A stretch of DNA of 64,000 nt from Ligustrum vulgare (taxonomy: Eukaryota > Streptophyta > Magnoliopsida > Lamiales > Oleaceae): the NCBI GenBank assembly GCA_963555705.1, contig OY743172.1:17793446-17857445 (forward strand), read 5' to 3'. This document shows, one piece after another, positions 50,517 to 63,443 of the stretch; the first letter of the stretch is position 1, and each line of letters starts with the position of its first letter. The notes below the pieces were generated by a model. It saw only the letters and a list, made by a program, of their open reading frames with translations. It was not told the origin of the DNA and ran no database searches. The position numbers were made by a program, and so were the translations under genes.

Positions 50517-51920
50517 TATAATGTTGCATGATTTTCTTATCGCAAGTGTACAACCGAACGAGTAATATAGTGATCGAACGAAGAGTCCAATATCATATCC
50601 ATGAGGATTGAGTTAAAATATTTTTGAGATCACTAACCTTAACCGAAACTATAAAAATATCAATTTGATGTTGATTTGAAATCAAACTAACAATTAAAAA
50701 GTAAATGGTTTTTAAAATATAAAATTTGTGAGAGAAACACGTTGAATCAATAATCCCCACTTTTATTTCCATCATTCACATCTTGATTTAAATGTTTAAC
50801 AACAATTCATGGGATACGAAAAATTATTGGTCCTAAATTGTTTAAAAACTCTATTTCGAATGGTGAATTAAATTTATTCCTATATGTGATCCGCCTATAT
50901 TTCTATGACGATTGCGAACAAATAGAAAAACATTAATGACTCATGTACACTTAAGATTACATAAAGTATATGAGTATATTTCTACCAATTATCAGACTTT
51001 ATGATAATTAAAACAAGTCTAATGAATTCCTGATATTTTGAACTTAAGAACACGTCATAACATTAATTGTTCAAACCCATAAATAAATTGCATTAAATTA
51101 AACAAGCATCGAAACATGAAATACGAAAAGTAAAAGCTTCATCAAGATCCAAACATAAAATAAACTAGCATAGAAACATAATTGAAGATAAACAACAAGA
51201 ATTTATAGAATTCATAACCCGTGTGGATAAATTCTTCTTCTTATTACATAAATCTTTAATCTTTAATCCTTTGCGGCAATTGGTTCTCTCATGAAATTGG
51301 TAGAGTTTTGATATGGAATAATCAATAATGAGGTTTAGGAACTTAATTTCATACAATTTGTCTTCTATATATAGGTAAAGGGGGGTAATCTAGTTCATTT
51401 GAGAAAGAAATTGATCAAAATCGGATTTTAAGGAGGAAAAATTTCTCCCAGCCAGATCAATTGTAGGATTCACGTTCGCATGCAAGGGCACTTCAGGTTC
51501 TACCTTTGTAACATGTGACCACGCGATCGTGTGGTTCAATAGTTTGCCTTTGATTTTCATCTTTCAATTTATGCAAGTTAGTCCTTTCTCGATACTTTTC
51601 GATAGTGTTTCATCTTCCGATTTAGTCAATTTAGCCCATGAACTTTTGAGTTTCTTCAATTTCTCTGTCATCTCTAAATTTCTTCAAATGAGTCCTTGAA
51701 TTTCCGACTCCTTCTAATTTTAGCTCTAGTTTGCTTCACTATTGGTCCCGTCAACTACCACTTTGTACAATTTAACTTAATTTCTGCATTCTCTAGACTT
51801 TGGGATAAATATTGAAATAAAGACAATTAAAAACTAAATCAGTAGCTTTTATTCTCAAATGACAATAAATTTCATTTTTTTAGTATTTAAATAAGTGTAT
51901 AAAATACACTTATCAAATAA
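50517..51920 (-). mobile_element. Solo LTR inserted in the old copia element
   Basis: The LTR is 50522-51915; on the minus strand it starts TGATAAGTGTAT with an inverted ATACACTTAT just inside, and ends near CATGCAACA. Flanks TATAA (50517-50521) and AATAA (51916-51920) match at four of five bases. TATA box near 51363-51375 and a CGCGATCG palindrome site (ACCACGCGATCGTGTGG, 51517-51533) upstream of it. It separates reverse transcriptase from RNase H of the host element. Confidence 0.7.
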
Positions 51921-52634
51921 CAACTAATTTTTCCAATGATGGAAGTAATGTTCGATCTTGTAGATATCATTGCATACATAAGACATCCAATAATCCGTGC
52001 ATACTCTAATTGGGATGCCGCTATACCCGTCTTCGAATATAATCTAACATTTGGATCGATTGGAGTAGATATTGACTTGCAATCAAAATGACCAAACTTC
52101 TTCAACACTTTTCTAATGTTCTGTGATTGAGTAAGTATGACCCTTATATCCTTACTCATGATTTTAATTCCTAAAGTCACATTTGCAAGTCTTATATCTT
52201 TCACATAAAAGTTGGTTGATAACAATAACTTAGTTCTTTTATGTTTTCCAAGTCAATTCTGAAAATTATCATATCATCTACATATATACAAATGATGGCA
52301 TTTATGTCCATCAAATATGCTATGTACACATTTTTCCGATTCATGGATTATTCTAAATTTGCTACCAACAATTATTTTGTCAATTTTTTCATGCAATTGT
52401 CTAAATGCTTGTTTAAGCACATACAATGACTTAAACAATTTAAACATTTTCCTTCTTGTCCCGATGATCTCAGGGTGGTCAATCTATATTTCTTCGTCCA
52501 ACTCTCCATTTAGGATAGTCGTTTTAACATTCGTTTGATGGATTTCGAGTTTGCATATGGATGCCAAACAATCAATGTTCTTATAGTAGTTTTTCTTGCA
52601 ACCGATGCACAAGTATCAAAATAATCAAGGTCTA
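51921..52634 (-). pseudogene. Old copia element: reverse transcriptase part
   Basis: The minus-strand frame MLSTNFYVKDIRLANVTLGI, ILTQSQNIRKVLKKFGHFDC and SQLEYARIIGCLMYAM is the copia reverse transcriptase C-terminal region (51887-52225). Weaker matches upstream (to 52630) include DYFDTCASVARKTTIRTL. The catalytic YVDD region is degraded (about 52250-52290). Confidence 0.85.
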
Positions 52635-54099
52635 TATTGCCAACTGCAAGTGTACAGATCGTACAAGTAATAAAGTGAATTTTAAATCCGTATATTGTAC
52701 CCACAAGAATTGAGCAAATTGTATTTTAGATTAATGACCTTAACCGAAACTAGAAAATTGAATTACGTTTGAATTTTTGTATTAAATAAACAACTAAGGA
52801 GAATATAATTACAGAGTATGAAAATAATAAGAAAAACATATTAGAATCAAGAATCCATTTTATTTCTGTCAATTATGCGTTAATTTAAACGTTTAACTAC
52901 AATTTATGGGGTTTTAAAAATTCATGTTCCTATTCTTATTAAACCCCTTTTTCGAATGGTGAATTAAAATCTTTTCCTATAAGGGATCCTACTATATTTA
53001 TATGATGAATTCAAATATATAGGAAGAGTTATCGTTTTGTAAAAATTATTGAAGATTACACAAAACATAAGGGTATATTTCTATCCTCTATTGAACTTTG
53101 GGCAATTAAAACAAGTCTAACAATTTCCTAAACTTTCGAACATAGAAAATTGTCGCAAACATCATATAATCCATGCATCCATAATTATAGATGAAAATAA
53201 ATACGAATTAATTGCTCAAAAGTCAAACCCATGAATCATATATATTAAACAATAAATTAAAATGTAAAATCCAGAAAATAAAATATCATCACGACTCTAA
53301 CTTAAAAACCTAGCCTAGAAACATGATAAAAGAATAAATACAAGAATAATTACTGGAGTTCATCACCCAAATATCAATCTTGCACTTGATTCTTCAATCT
53401 TCAATCTTGGCATGATGTGGTTCCTTGAGAATTCGACAACATCTTGGCACGTATTCAACTGATTGGGAACACAAAAAACATGCTTCGTGTCATGTACATA
53501 TAGGTTTAGTGTACACCTAGGCGAAAAATAGAGAAACTTGTTGAAACCTGCGATAAAAAGCCCAGCAATCGCCCCAACGGCACAGTATAAGTTGACGCAA
53601 TCGCACTGTTATGAAATTTGCATTCTGCCTATTTCTGAGACCTTCATGCCACTACATGGTATAATGTGCTGCGGCCGCACAGTAATACATCCATCTTGCA
53701 ATTTCCATCTTTCAATTGCTGTAAGTTGGTCCCCATTTTTTTTATTTCACCTCAAGTCTTTCATCTTCTGATTAAAGCAATTTAGTACCTCAACTTTTAA
53801 TTTCTTCCAATTGAGCTCTTTATTTTCTTGATTTATTCAATTAAGCCCTCAATTTTCTTCCTTCTTCCACTTTAACTCCATTTTGCACCTTAGTTGACTT
53901 CATTAGCTCCTCATGTGCACAATTTAGCTTGTTTATCATCCAATTGACTTGTTTTTGCTTCAATTCTTGTATTTTCTCGATTTCGAGATATTTTCTGTAA
54001 TAGAAACAAATAATAATGAAATCAATAGAAAATATTCTAAAATGATAACAATAAATTCTACTTCTAACATGGAAATAAGTGTATAATATACACTTATCA
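52635..54099 (-). mobile_element. Second solo LTR of the same family
   Basis: Ends on the right with TATACACTTATCA (54099) and on the left near GCAAGTGTACAG; the exact left end and TSD are unclear. It shares the TGATAAGTGTAT start and the ATGACCTTAACCGAAACT block with the LTR at 50522. A CTGCGGCCGCACAG palindrome (53668-53682) and CGATAAAAAG..GACGCAATCGCACTG lie upstream of a TATA-like CTATATGTAC (about 53493-53505). It splits the reverse transcriptase frame between GFTQKEV and DYFDT. Confidence 0.7.
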
Positions 54100-54767
54100 G
54101 ACTTCCTTTTGGGTAAAACCTTTTGTTGTTAACCTTGCTTTTAATTTATTTATGGTTCCATTTATTCTCATCTTCTTTTTGAAGATCCAATTGTAACCAA
54201 TAGATCTAGAACTAGGTTGAAGATATACCAATTTTTCTAATAGATGCCATTTCATCATCCATTGCTTCTTTACAAAAGGCGGCCTCATCAAATTTAGTAG
54301 TCTCCTCATATGTGAGAGGATCAGACTTAATGGACTGCAAAATTGCAGTTTGTTTTATGTATGAGTCTCTATTACCTTCTATTATGTGTATAATGAAATC
54401 AAGTCCAAAAGCTTTCTCTTTCTAGCTCGTTTACTTTTCCTTAGCTCCGGAGTGTCACTCATAATTTTCCTCTTGTTAACACCATATTCACTTGGTTCTA
54501 TTTCATTATAATGATGTGAATCGTATAGGTATCTTAGAAAACATATTCTCATCGAATATTGTCTCATCTTAGATTCTATAAAGGCATTTACTTCAATGGA
54601 ATTATTAGGTTCAATCACAAGAAACCTATAACATTTGTTATGTTCGGCATACTCTAGGTATATGCACTCTATTCTTTTGTCTCATAAATTTTTATTGTTA
54701 GGTTCAACTACTCTAACTGTGGCTCCAAAACCTCAAACTCACAAGTATGATAGATTAGGACCCTGTT
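54100..54767 (-). pseudogene. Old copia element: integrase end and RT start
   Basis: Minus strand: IGYNWIFKKKMRINGTINKL and KARLTTKGFTQKEV (54240-54100) are the reverse transcriptase start. LRKSKRARKRK and, further up, AEHNKCYRFLVIEPNNSIEV belong to the integrase C-terminal region (about 54420-54650). Weak VEPNNK..DKRIECIYLEYAEH text reaches 54740. Stops and shifts are frequent. Confidence 0.75.
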
Positions 54768-54815
54768 TGATGGAGATTAAAATCAGATTTTTTAGTATAT
54801 CTTGATCAAAATTGA

Positions 54816-57201
54816 TGTAACGGATGTCCTCATTTACTCTTCTTATGTATTAAATATATTTTTAGAATTTATTTAATACTTATGAGAATTAGGAAAGAAA
54901 ATGGAAATTATTTTGGAAATAAAAAGGTTAAGAAAATGTGAATTAACGTCATTCTTTAGAAGATTCGTTTGACCACTTTCGACCTCCGATAAATGCATAA
55001 TTTATAGGTACGGATAAGTACTCGAAGTGAACTTCGAGGATCTGAAATCTGTTCATCCTTTTGATTAATGTACAACTCGTGACGGATTTTCAAAGTTGGC
55101 TCTTCAACTAAACGACTCGAAAAGATACGGGCTAACTTTGAGAAGCCATAACTTCCACCTTGGTTAACCAAATCTTGTGAAACAAATTTCATATAAAAGT
55201 ACTCTATGCGTACTTTGAAATGAGACAAAGAACAATCAATTTGGAGTTCGTTTACTATCTCAAATCTGAGCTCAAAACAGTGAAATCTCGAGAATAAAGC
55301 ATGAGGTGGCTCCCTCCAACCTTATATTCGTCCATAACTCACATGATTCACCTCCTAGCTTCCTTGTCCAGCTCCAGATTGCATGAAAAAGGAATTACAC
55401 CTCATGCTTGGCTATTAAAATAATATTTCTTAACTTTGAAGCAAAGTTTTAATCCTATACATTCAAAACCTTGCTTCAATTTATGAAACCATATTCCTCT
55501 ATAAATATGGATGATTTTGAATGAAGAAACATATTAGAAATCATATCAAAAACACTACAGAATTCGTTTCCCTCTTTCAAAAACCCTAAGTAGGGATTTC
55601 TTGCCAAAATCATGTTTTAATCCATAGAAGTTGTGCCTTTGATCACCAAACTTGTTACCTCAAAGTTATTCATCAAAATATAGGTTTGGATATCAAAATG
55701 ATCACAGAAATGGAGTTTCAGTCTCTAAAAATACGCTTTTCGACACCCGGAGATTTGGTGTCGACACCAAACGAAGAACGATGAACATAGTGTCGACGCC
55801 TATGTAGACACCCATGTAGACACCTCCTTTATTTTTGGTTATGATCATAATATGAAGTTATTCTATGATTTTTTGGTTGATAGATATTTTATAATCATCA
55901 AAAGTTGTGAGTATTCGACACAACCTTTTATGTGATGCATTATGTGCGAAGTTGATTCTTGTTGAAATGTTTTTGATGCATATTGATGATGATATTGAAT
56001 GTGATATGATTCACAAAAGAAGCATTTTCAAAAAAAGATAATAGATTTAAAATCTAGCTCCCTCGGTAATCTGTATTATGTTGGGATATCGATGTTGGTC
56101 GTGAGGACCTTGCGACTCCAAGGCTCCGACGAATGACCTGATGATCTATAACCCCATTAGAGTCTAATATGGTGAAAGATGACTGTGATGTAGAAGCCCT
56201 AAAGGATATGAAATTCTAAGTAACATGTTTATGATCATTTTATTGATATCCATATTGTTATATTATTAAGCGCTTTGGGGTAGAAGATTTAATCTATAAT
56301 TGGGCCCTGAAATCATATTTTTGGAAAAGTACTTGCATGTGTATCGAATTACTTATTGAATTATCAATTCATGTTTTCCATGTTTTCTAACTTGTAGATG
56401 CTGCACTTTGATCACTTTGAAGTTATCTTTCAGGAGTGGATCTTGTCGACCGATAGACAGTATTATAATTATGTAACTGCGACCCATACGCGGCAGACGT
56501 ATCGCAACTTCCCTGCTTTCTCCTGGATTCTGCGTTCACACTTTTATGTGGAATTTTATGATAGTGATACTATGAAATATGAATACTCATATGATTTCCC
56601 CGGTGAAGAAGTTTACAATTATGGGTTAGTTTTGTTTTAAAATAGGGAAGATGAAGTTTAGAGTTGTTTTGTAACCTCTTCATAAACCTCGACTGTAACA
56701 AGCTTTTAGCAATCTATATAAATGTGTGACAGTTTTATATTTTAACAAGTATACTCTTCAAGTTGTCATTTCAAGGTAAAAAGATTGGTTTTTGATCATC
56801 ATGTGTCGACATCGAAATCCTAAATTTCAACACCAAACTATTTTGCCTCAAAAATAGTGTTGGTGTCGACACCCTCTATATTGGTGTCGACACCAACTCA
56901 ACTGTGCAGCCTCAGTTACTTTTGTGTCGACACCATTGTCAACACCTGGGGTCCTGCGTGCCAAAAATTTTAAATTTTATCCAAATTTTTGATTAAATGT
57001 TATCTTTTAAAGGAGGGTTTTTCCGTTTTGGGGTTGCACAAGACGTGTGTTTGAAAAGTTATGATTACTATGAAATATATGTTTGAGACTGATTGTTGAC
57101 TTTATCTTTGTACTAAACACGTGCTATGTTTCATTTTCATCTATAGTTCATAAGGGGTTATTTTATTGCATTTACCATGCATCCTATTTGTAAATGACAT
57201 G
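54816..57201 (+). repeat. Non-coding repeat, LTR-like
   Basis: Begins TGTAACGGATGTCC, interrupting a MITE fragment (54768-54815, CTGTTTGATGGAGATTAAAA). It has a plus-strand TATA box (CTCTATAAATATGG, about 55498-55511) and three GGTGTCGACACC palindromes (55758, 56862, 56883). An 80-codon open frame at 56398-56640 has no recognised domain. Right end and TSD not found, so LTR identity is a guess. Confidence 0.35.
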
Positions 57202-59560
57202 TGTAACGCCCCGAGTTCCAAATACCCGAAATGTCAGTTCATCATCTCAAATTAACTTCGAAAATAATAATTGAGCGGAAAATAATATTTTTTTTTTATA
57301 CCTGAAATCTCAATTCACATAACTGTATAAACTTGACCCAAACGGCCAAAAGGTGTGAACATGAATTAAACTTGAACATAATAAAATAAATTTGTAATTT
57401 CAACAATTCGAGTATGGAAAATAACTTGACAAAACCAAATAAAGTTGTTATTTGAAATGGAACATTTTAAAAGCTTATTAATAACCACCATTATACGCCT
57501 CGCTGCTAACTTCGTCATCTGCAAAATTGGTTTTGGAAAAACGTGAGTATTTCAAAGAAATACTCAGTAGACTCGCGCACGATAATCATTTAATATTATA
57601 AATTAAAACACATAATCATGATATTCAAGTCTCAGGTGTCTAACGATCACCAGTATTCTCATGAACAAGTAAATAAACACAAGTTGAAGTCTCATGCATT
57701 TAAGCAAGTAAATTCTCGTAACATAATCTCATACTTAGAAAGCAAGTAATTCTGATGAATACAATCATACATGCTAAACTTATAATTCAAATAATCATTG
57801 ATGCACACTTTTGAAAAAGATAAAGTCTGTAAATAAGATTCTACCTTATTTCTTGAGTATTGAGCAAACAGGATAAAACTTCTTTGCGCCTCGTCTAGTC
57901 CTATAAAATAATTTTAAATAATTAAAATTAGACTCTTGGACAATCGGGTCTAAAATGGTGATTTTTGTGTAATAATAAGATTTTAAAGGGCTTTAGGGAC
58001 TAAATAGTGTAATTATAATAAATCGGGGGTTGTTTCACATAAATAATGAACTTTGGAAATGATTTCAGTAATTAAATAAAATTTGAGACCCATTCAGAGA
58101 TTTTCGAAAACAGCAGGGCTGGAATAACACGTTTTAAAATGCGAGGGATTGAAATGAATATATTTCAAAACTTGGGCTCGAACATAAATTTTAAAATATA
58201 AAATACATATCTTCCTCATTTCTCTCTCCCTCTAACTTTGGAAACCAGAGAGAGAGAGATAGAGGATGGAGACGGAGAGGACTTTGCCACTCTCCTCAAG
58301 TTCACGTCGCTGGCTTGATGCCGCCTTTACGCGGAGGTGACATAGGTATGGGTGTGTGGAATAAAAAAAATGTTTTAGGTGGTTTGATGTGTGAAAATCG
58401 GGGCCAACTCGAGGTTTCTTGAGGCTCGGATTCTTGGGCTTTTCAGCGATATCAACAGTGATTATCGAGGTAAGTTTATGGGTTTATTTATTTCTTGATT
58501 TTGTGGCTGTTTGGGTAAATTTTGGGGTGAAGCAGAGGCTGTTGAGGTGTGAGATTTCGACCGACGGTTACTGTTCATGTGGTAGTGATTGGAGGGTTCG
58601 ATGTTGCAAATGGAAATGGTGGCTCGAGGCTTGTTGTTGGTGATATTGAGATGGGCGGTTGGATGATGAAGGTGGGGGTTTGAGTGCAGCCGTGTTTCGA
58701 TGGTTCAAGTGAGCAGAGGAGTGGATTGACGATTTACAGTCGGCAATGGGGTTCGGAAATTGGCTTTGGTTGGGATGCAGATTGGGTTGCAATGTGTGAG
58801 TAATAGTTTCTATGGGATTGGAGGCAGTGACTGTGAGTGGTGTGATTCGGTTTAGGTGATTTGTGTATGCGTGTGTTGGGAAATTTGAATTCGTTGCCTT
58901 CTTCGAATCCATTGTTTGGATTGAAGAAAACTACTTCAATTGCTCCAATTCCATTAATTGGATTGGGTACTAATGGGGGTGATGGTGTGAATCGAATACG
59001 TTTGCAGATTGTGTAAATGTGGTTTGGCTAAGGTTTTAGGGGGTGCTTACCAAGAATTCTGCTGAATTTGCTGTGAATAATTTTGTGTCGTGAATGTGAG
59101 TTGTGATGGGGATGAAGGGAAGTATATGCTTCTGGTTGTTAACAAATTTTTGGTAAGTTTTGGCAGCATATGATTTGGGGAAGATTGAAGGATTTGGGGA
59201 AGATTGAAGGGATTTGGACTGATTGAGGGAGAGGTTAAAGGGATCATATCAGTTATGGCGTGTGAGGGGTGAAAGAAATTTGGGAATGATAATCAACCAT
59301 GAATTGACAAAGCTTGAAATCTGGAAGAAGAGGATTTCTGGGAAGAAAGAAAGAAATAAAAACGTGGAAAAAAAAACTTGTAGTATAAGAGGTCGTTCTC
59401 TTTGTGTTTCGATTTTAGATTTTGAATTTTGGATTTTGTTTTGAATTTTGGATTTTGGTTGTTTGTTTTAGGATTGCTGAAAACATGTGCTCTTTATGAT
59501 TTTGGAAAACTGTTTTCAAAAATAAAAAAACTGAAAAATACATTTACTTTGTAATTTTTA
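57202..59560 (+). repeat. TGTAACGCCCC-type element, probable gypsy LTR
   Basis: Starts TGTAACGCCCCGAG, like the solo LTR at 14720 (TGTAACACCCC). Shares its layout: an AT-rich start, an ACTCAGTAGACTCGCG motif (57565-57585; compare AGCTCAGTAAGTAA at 15290), then a GC-richer gene-like block (58240-58900). The expected ..TTACA right end is not seen; it probably is truncated near the Helitron-like end at 59566. No coding domain. Confidence 0.5.
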
Positions 59561-59565
59561 TATAT

Positions 59566-59594
59566 ACTAGTAATCGCACCCGTGCGATGCACGG
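59566..59594 (-). mobile_element. Helitron-like 3' terminus (minus)
   Basis: On the minus strand CCGTGCATCGCACGG (6-bp stem, 3-base loop) is followed by GTGCGATTACTAGT. This is the clearest of the five copies. The element would extend to higher coordinates, perhaps over the tandem array at 61168. Confidence 0.55.
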
Positions 59595-61167
59595 AATAAA
59601 TAATATTTATTGAATAAGTTGTAAAAATACAATGTCCGATAAAAATAACACAATAAAAAAATAATAATAATAACTTGCATACACGAATTTTGAATAATTT
59701 GTAATTTCATTTCTCCCTATAAGATTTTTTACTTTAATGCATAAATTGTATATTCAATATACAATCAAAATATCAAAAAAGAAAAGAAAAGAAAAGAAAA
59801 GAAAAGTTATGAATTGCATTTTTTTTAACAGTTAATTGTTCATTATCTAGTTTTCTTAATTTATTTATTTATATAGAATTGATTATTCAAAAATAACTTT
59901 TTTTTTAATGTTCATTTACAATCACATATTATTTAAAAATTAATTTTTCACAATTGTACATACTACTTTTTAACCACACATTCTAAAAAAAAAGAAAATC
60001 AATTTTTAACCACTCAATTGATTGATTTGACAATTATTTTATTTTTTATACTACCTTCTTTTACTTTCAATCACACATTTAAAACAATTCCTATAATTTA
60101 TATCAAACTTAATCATATTCAATGGTTTCAAATACAATGTGACATTTTATTTTTCACAAACTATTGAAAATGGCCATGTACACACACAAAAAACTATTTT
60201 TTTTGCATGTTAAATAAATGTATGGACTATATTTTATTTTTAAATAGAATAAGTTTGATAAAACCTTATATTTATTTTCTATAGAATTAATTGTTAAAGT
60301 CTCTAGTATATATTTTACAAATTGATGTTATTTTAAATTTATAAAAATTAAAAAATAGATAAATGAACAAAATGAGTAAATTTATAAAATTAATTTCAAA
60401 ATTACCAAAGAATTTATCGAAACCTGAAGTTGTAGAAATTAAAATGATTCAATTGAATTTACTTAGAAAGATCGGATATCATTATTTCTTTTAATTTGAT
60501 AAGAAAAAAGATTTGAAACTAATCATTTATGTCAAATTGAAGTTAGGTAATAAATGATAAATATCATTTTATGTCTTAGATGAGATAAATTAAAAAGATT
60601 AGATATTGAAAAAAGTAAAAAGTATAAGTAAAACTTTTACCTTTATTATTTGAGGCAATTTTAAGAATGATATATTTAGAGTTTGCTCTCATTTGTTAAC
60701 TTGTATTGAACTTCTCGTTAAGATAATGAATTTGACACCTATATTGCATATTTTTTGACGAAAAAATATTACAATAATTATCAAAAGAGTAAAAATAATA
60801 TATAATTTGATCTTTTTATAGATTTTTTTATTTTTTACAATCAATAAGTCATTTATTACATGTCACTTATAATTAATTTTGCATTAATTGAAGTTTCCTC
60901 ATTCAATTATTAAAATAATTAATAAAATTACAAAGTTTCCTAAAATAGCAGGGAAAATGGAGGGAAACTATGTGTGGGTTTTTTTGACGGCTATACTATT
61001 ATTATATATATTAAGATTTACTTTGTGATATTTTATATGTAAAAAACTGTTGATTTGTTGAATTACATTAATTTTAATGTTAATAAATCAGTTAGTTTTT
61101 TATGTCAATAAATTCATCATTAATATTGTTTCAGTTAAACAAAAATTTAACCACATACCAACAAAAT
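59595..61167. other. AT-rich sequence, no gene seen
   Basis: Very AT-rich with homopolymers and (GAAAA)n near 59777-59808. Probably the body of the Helitron-like element ending at 59566, but no coding sequence was found. Confidence 0.4.
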
Positions 61168-61250
61168 CTTAACATGGATCTATGTATAATGATAAAATAA
61201 TATAAGAATTTCAAGTGAAGGAAGTATCTCACATTTAAAAAATAAAATAA

Positions 61251-61281
<31 letters not shown>

Positions 61282-61795
61282 TACAAAAAAAAAAAAAATT
61301 CTTAACATGGATCTATATACTGACAAAATAACATAAGAATTTCAAGTGAAGGAAATGTCTCACGTTTACCAAAAAAATGATAATAAAAAAAATTACAAAA
61401 AAAAATAATAATCTTAAAATGGATTTATATATAATGACAAAATAATATAAGAATTTCAAGTGAATGAAGTGTCTCACTTTTACTAAAAAAATAAAAAAAT
61501 CTTAACATAGATCTATATATAATGACAAAATAATACAAGAATTTCAAGTGAAGAAAGTGTCTCACTTTTACCCAAAAAAAAAAAATAATAATAATAATTT
61601 ATATAAAAAAAATTAACATGGATCTATATATAATGACAAAATAACATAAGAACTTAAAGTGAAGGAAGTGTCTCACATTTAAAATAATAATAATAAAAAA
61701 AAATTACAAAAAAAAAAAAAAATCTTATCATGGATCTCTATATAATGACAAAATAATATAAGAATTTCGAGTGAAAGAAGTGTCTCACATTTACT
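61168..61795. repeat. Six tandem units of about 105 bp
   Basis: Six copies of CTTAACATGGATCTATATAT.. ATGACAAAATAATATAAGAA.. TTTCAAGTGAAGGAAGTGTC.. TCAC, starting near 61168, 61300, 61411, 61500, 61614 and 61724. They are separated by variable A-rich / (TAA)n spacers. The conserved core is about 70 bp. Confidence 0.9.
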
Positions 61796-62284
61796 TAAAA
61801 AAAAAAAAATTCAAAACGAACGTTTTTGTCGTTTTGGACTTTTTAATATAAAATATCCAAAACGTAATAAATTTGTTTTGAGTTTCTTTTGTATTTTTTT
61901 TAATGTTTTGAAAAACGCATTTCTGAAAATGGGTAAAGTGAACGTATTTTCGATATTTCCAAAAATCGAAAACTCAAAATGGACTGAAAACAGCAAAGAG
62001 AACGGAGCCTAATATTTTGGGCCTAAGGAGTTGGGCTGGATTGAAATAGTTTGGACTCAAAATAGTTCGAATTTGGATTTAAGATAATTAAAACTTGGAC
62101 AAAATTTAAATTGTGATCTTGGTAACACCTTTGATAAAATTTGAATTTGACTAAGATAAATTTAATTTTACTTAAAATAATTAGATAAAAATGTGTAAAA
62201 AAATAAATAAATGGGCAAAGTTGTAGCGACACATTTTAAATAATATTTAAATAAGTTATGAAAAATTCTCGATCGTTATAACAT
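61796..62284. other. AT-rich sequence, no gene seen
   Basis: A-tract followed by sequence with AAACGAACGTTTTTGTCGTTT-type inverted bits (61817-61838). The right border of the 7.5 kb block that splits the old copia integrase falls near 62284. Confidence 0.4.
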
Positions 62285-63443
62285 TTAATTAAAAGTGCCT
62301 ATCTCCAATAACCTTTACTTAATTCTGAGTTTCATAACATGGTAAATAACCATTTCTGTTAGAGCCATGTTCTTTTTTTCTATTACACCATTTTGTTGAG
62401 GAATATCGACGATAAAAGTTATATGAATAATTCCTAAGTTTTCAATAAAGTGATATTCATCATGTCTACCGCTCCTTAAGCATTTTATCTTAGTATTGCG
62501 TAAATTTCTACTTCATTTTTATATACTTCAAATTTCTCCATAACTTCATCCGCAATTCTTATAAGGTATAATAACAACGTAATATTTTTCCCCTCTACTA
62601 GGAGTTCCATGCAAATCACACACGTCACCATGAATGAGTTCCAACAAAGTAGAATTTCTTTTAATACGAGAGAAAGAAGTTTTATTAATTTTTGTTCGAA
62701 CACATATCTTTCATTTTTCATTTGTATCATGCTTGTAATTAGGAATTAATTCAAGTACACTAATATTATGAAATCTTCCAGTCTTCGATTATTTACATGT
62801 CCTAATCTAGAATGCCAAAAAGAACACAAGTCAATGGTATAAAAAATATATATATTTTTATTAGTAAGATTTAAATTAAATATACCCTAAATCAAGAGTT
62901 GTTTTTCCACAAACAAATCCACTGGACAATAAAAACTTTTTGAACTCTAAAACAAGTTTAAAACTAAACTTTTTAAAAAGATTCCCGGTAACCAAATTCT
63001 TCCCAACTTCTGGCACATGATATGTCATTGATAATGGGATTTTCAAAATGTAAACTCCGATTTAACACTTCCTTTCCCGCGAATGGTAGCGATAGAAGAG
63101 TTACTCATGGAGAGAGATTTGTCATCATTAACTAGCCCATAAGTTGTTGATTCTTGCAAATATGCCTCGCGACACCCAAATTTATCCACTACTTGCTACG
63201 TCCTCCACCACAAATACCTCATGACAATCACTTTTGAAATGTCTCTATTTCCCTGTTAACATGTACCATTTTTCTTTGAGATTTTGCTTCCTCTTCTTAT
63301 TTGATTTTGATAATTGATTGTCATTTTTGTGTTCTTTCCCCTCTTCCACTACATGGACTTTAGTGATTGTCCATACTGATCATTAGTATCGTTCAATCCG
63401 GTCTCTTTTTCTATTTGAAGACCCAAATCTTCAAGAGACAAGT
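62285..63443 (-). pseudogene. Old copia element: gag zinc knuckle to integrase core
   Basis: Decayed minus-strand coding text. Gag C-terminus and knuckle remains (GNRDISKVIV, for a CxxCGxxGHxxxxC box) lie near 63250. A lost protease region follows near 63150. The integrase region (62730-62485) reads VCICMELLVEGKNITLLLYL-like text for the D..GGKKYYITF box, and NEVEIYAILR. The integrase core near 62460-62340 has RHDEYHFIENLGIIH and PQQNGVIEKKNMALTEM. Stops are frequent. The LTR at 63444 cuts gag on the right. Pieces at 54100, 51921 and 49620 complete the element. Confidence 0.75.

Noticed and set aside
52635..54099. A clean TSD for the second solo LTR.
   Set aside because: Flanks GACTT on the right and GTCTA or CCAAC on the left do not match; the left boundary is uncertain, so no TSD is claimed.
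56398..56640. 80-codon frame at 56398 as a gene.
   Set aside because: No recognised domain, no promoter or splice context, and it lies within a non-coding repeat block.
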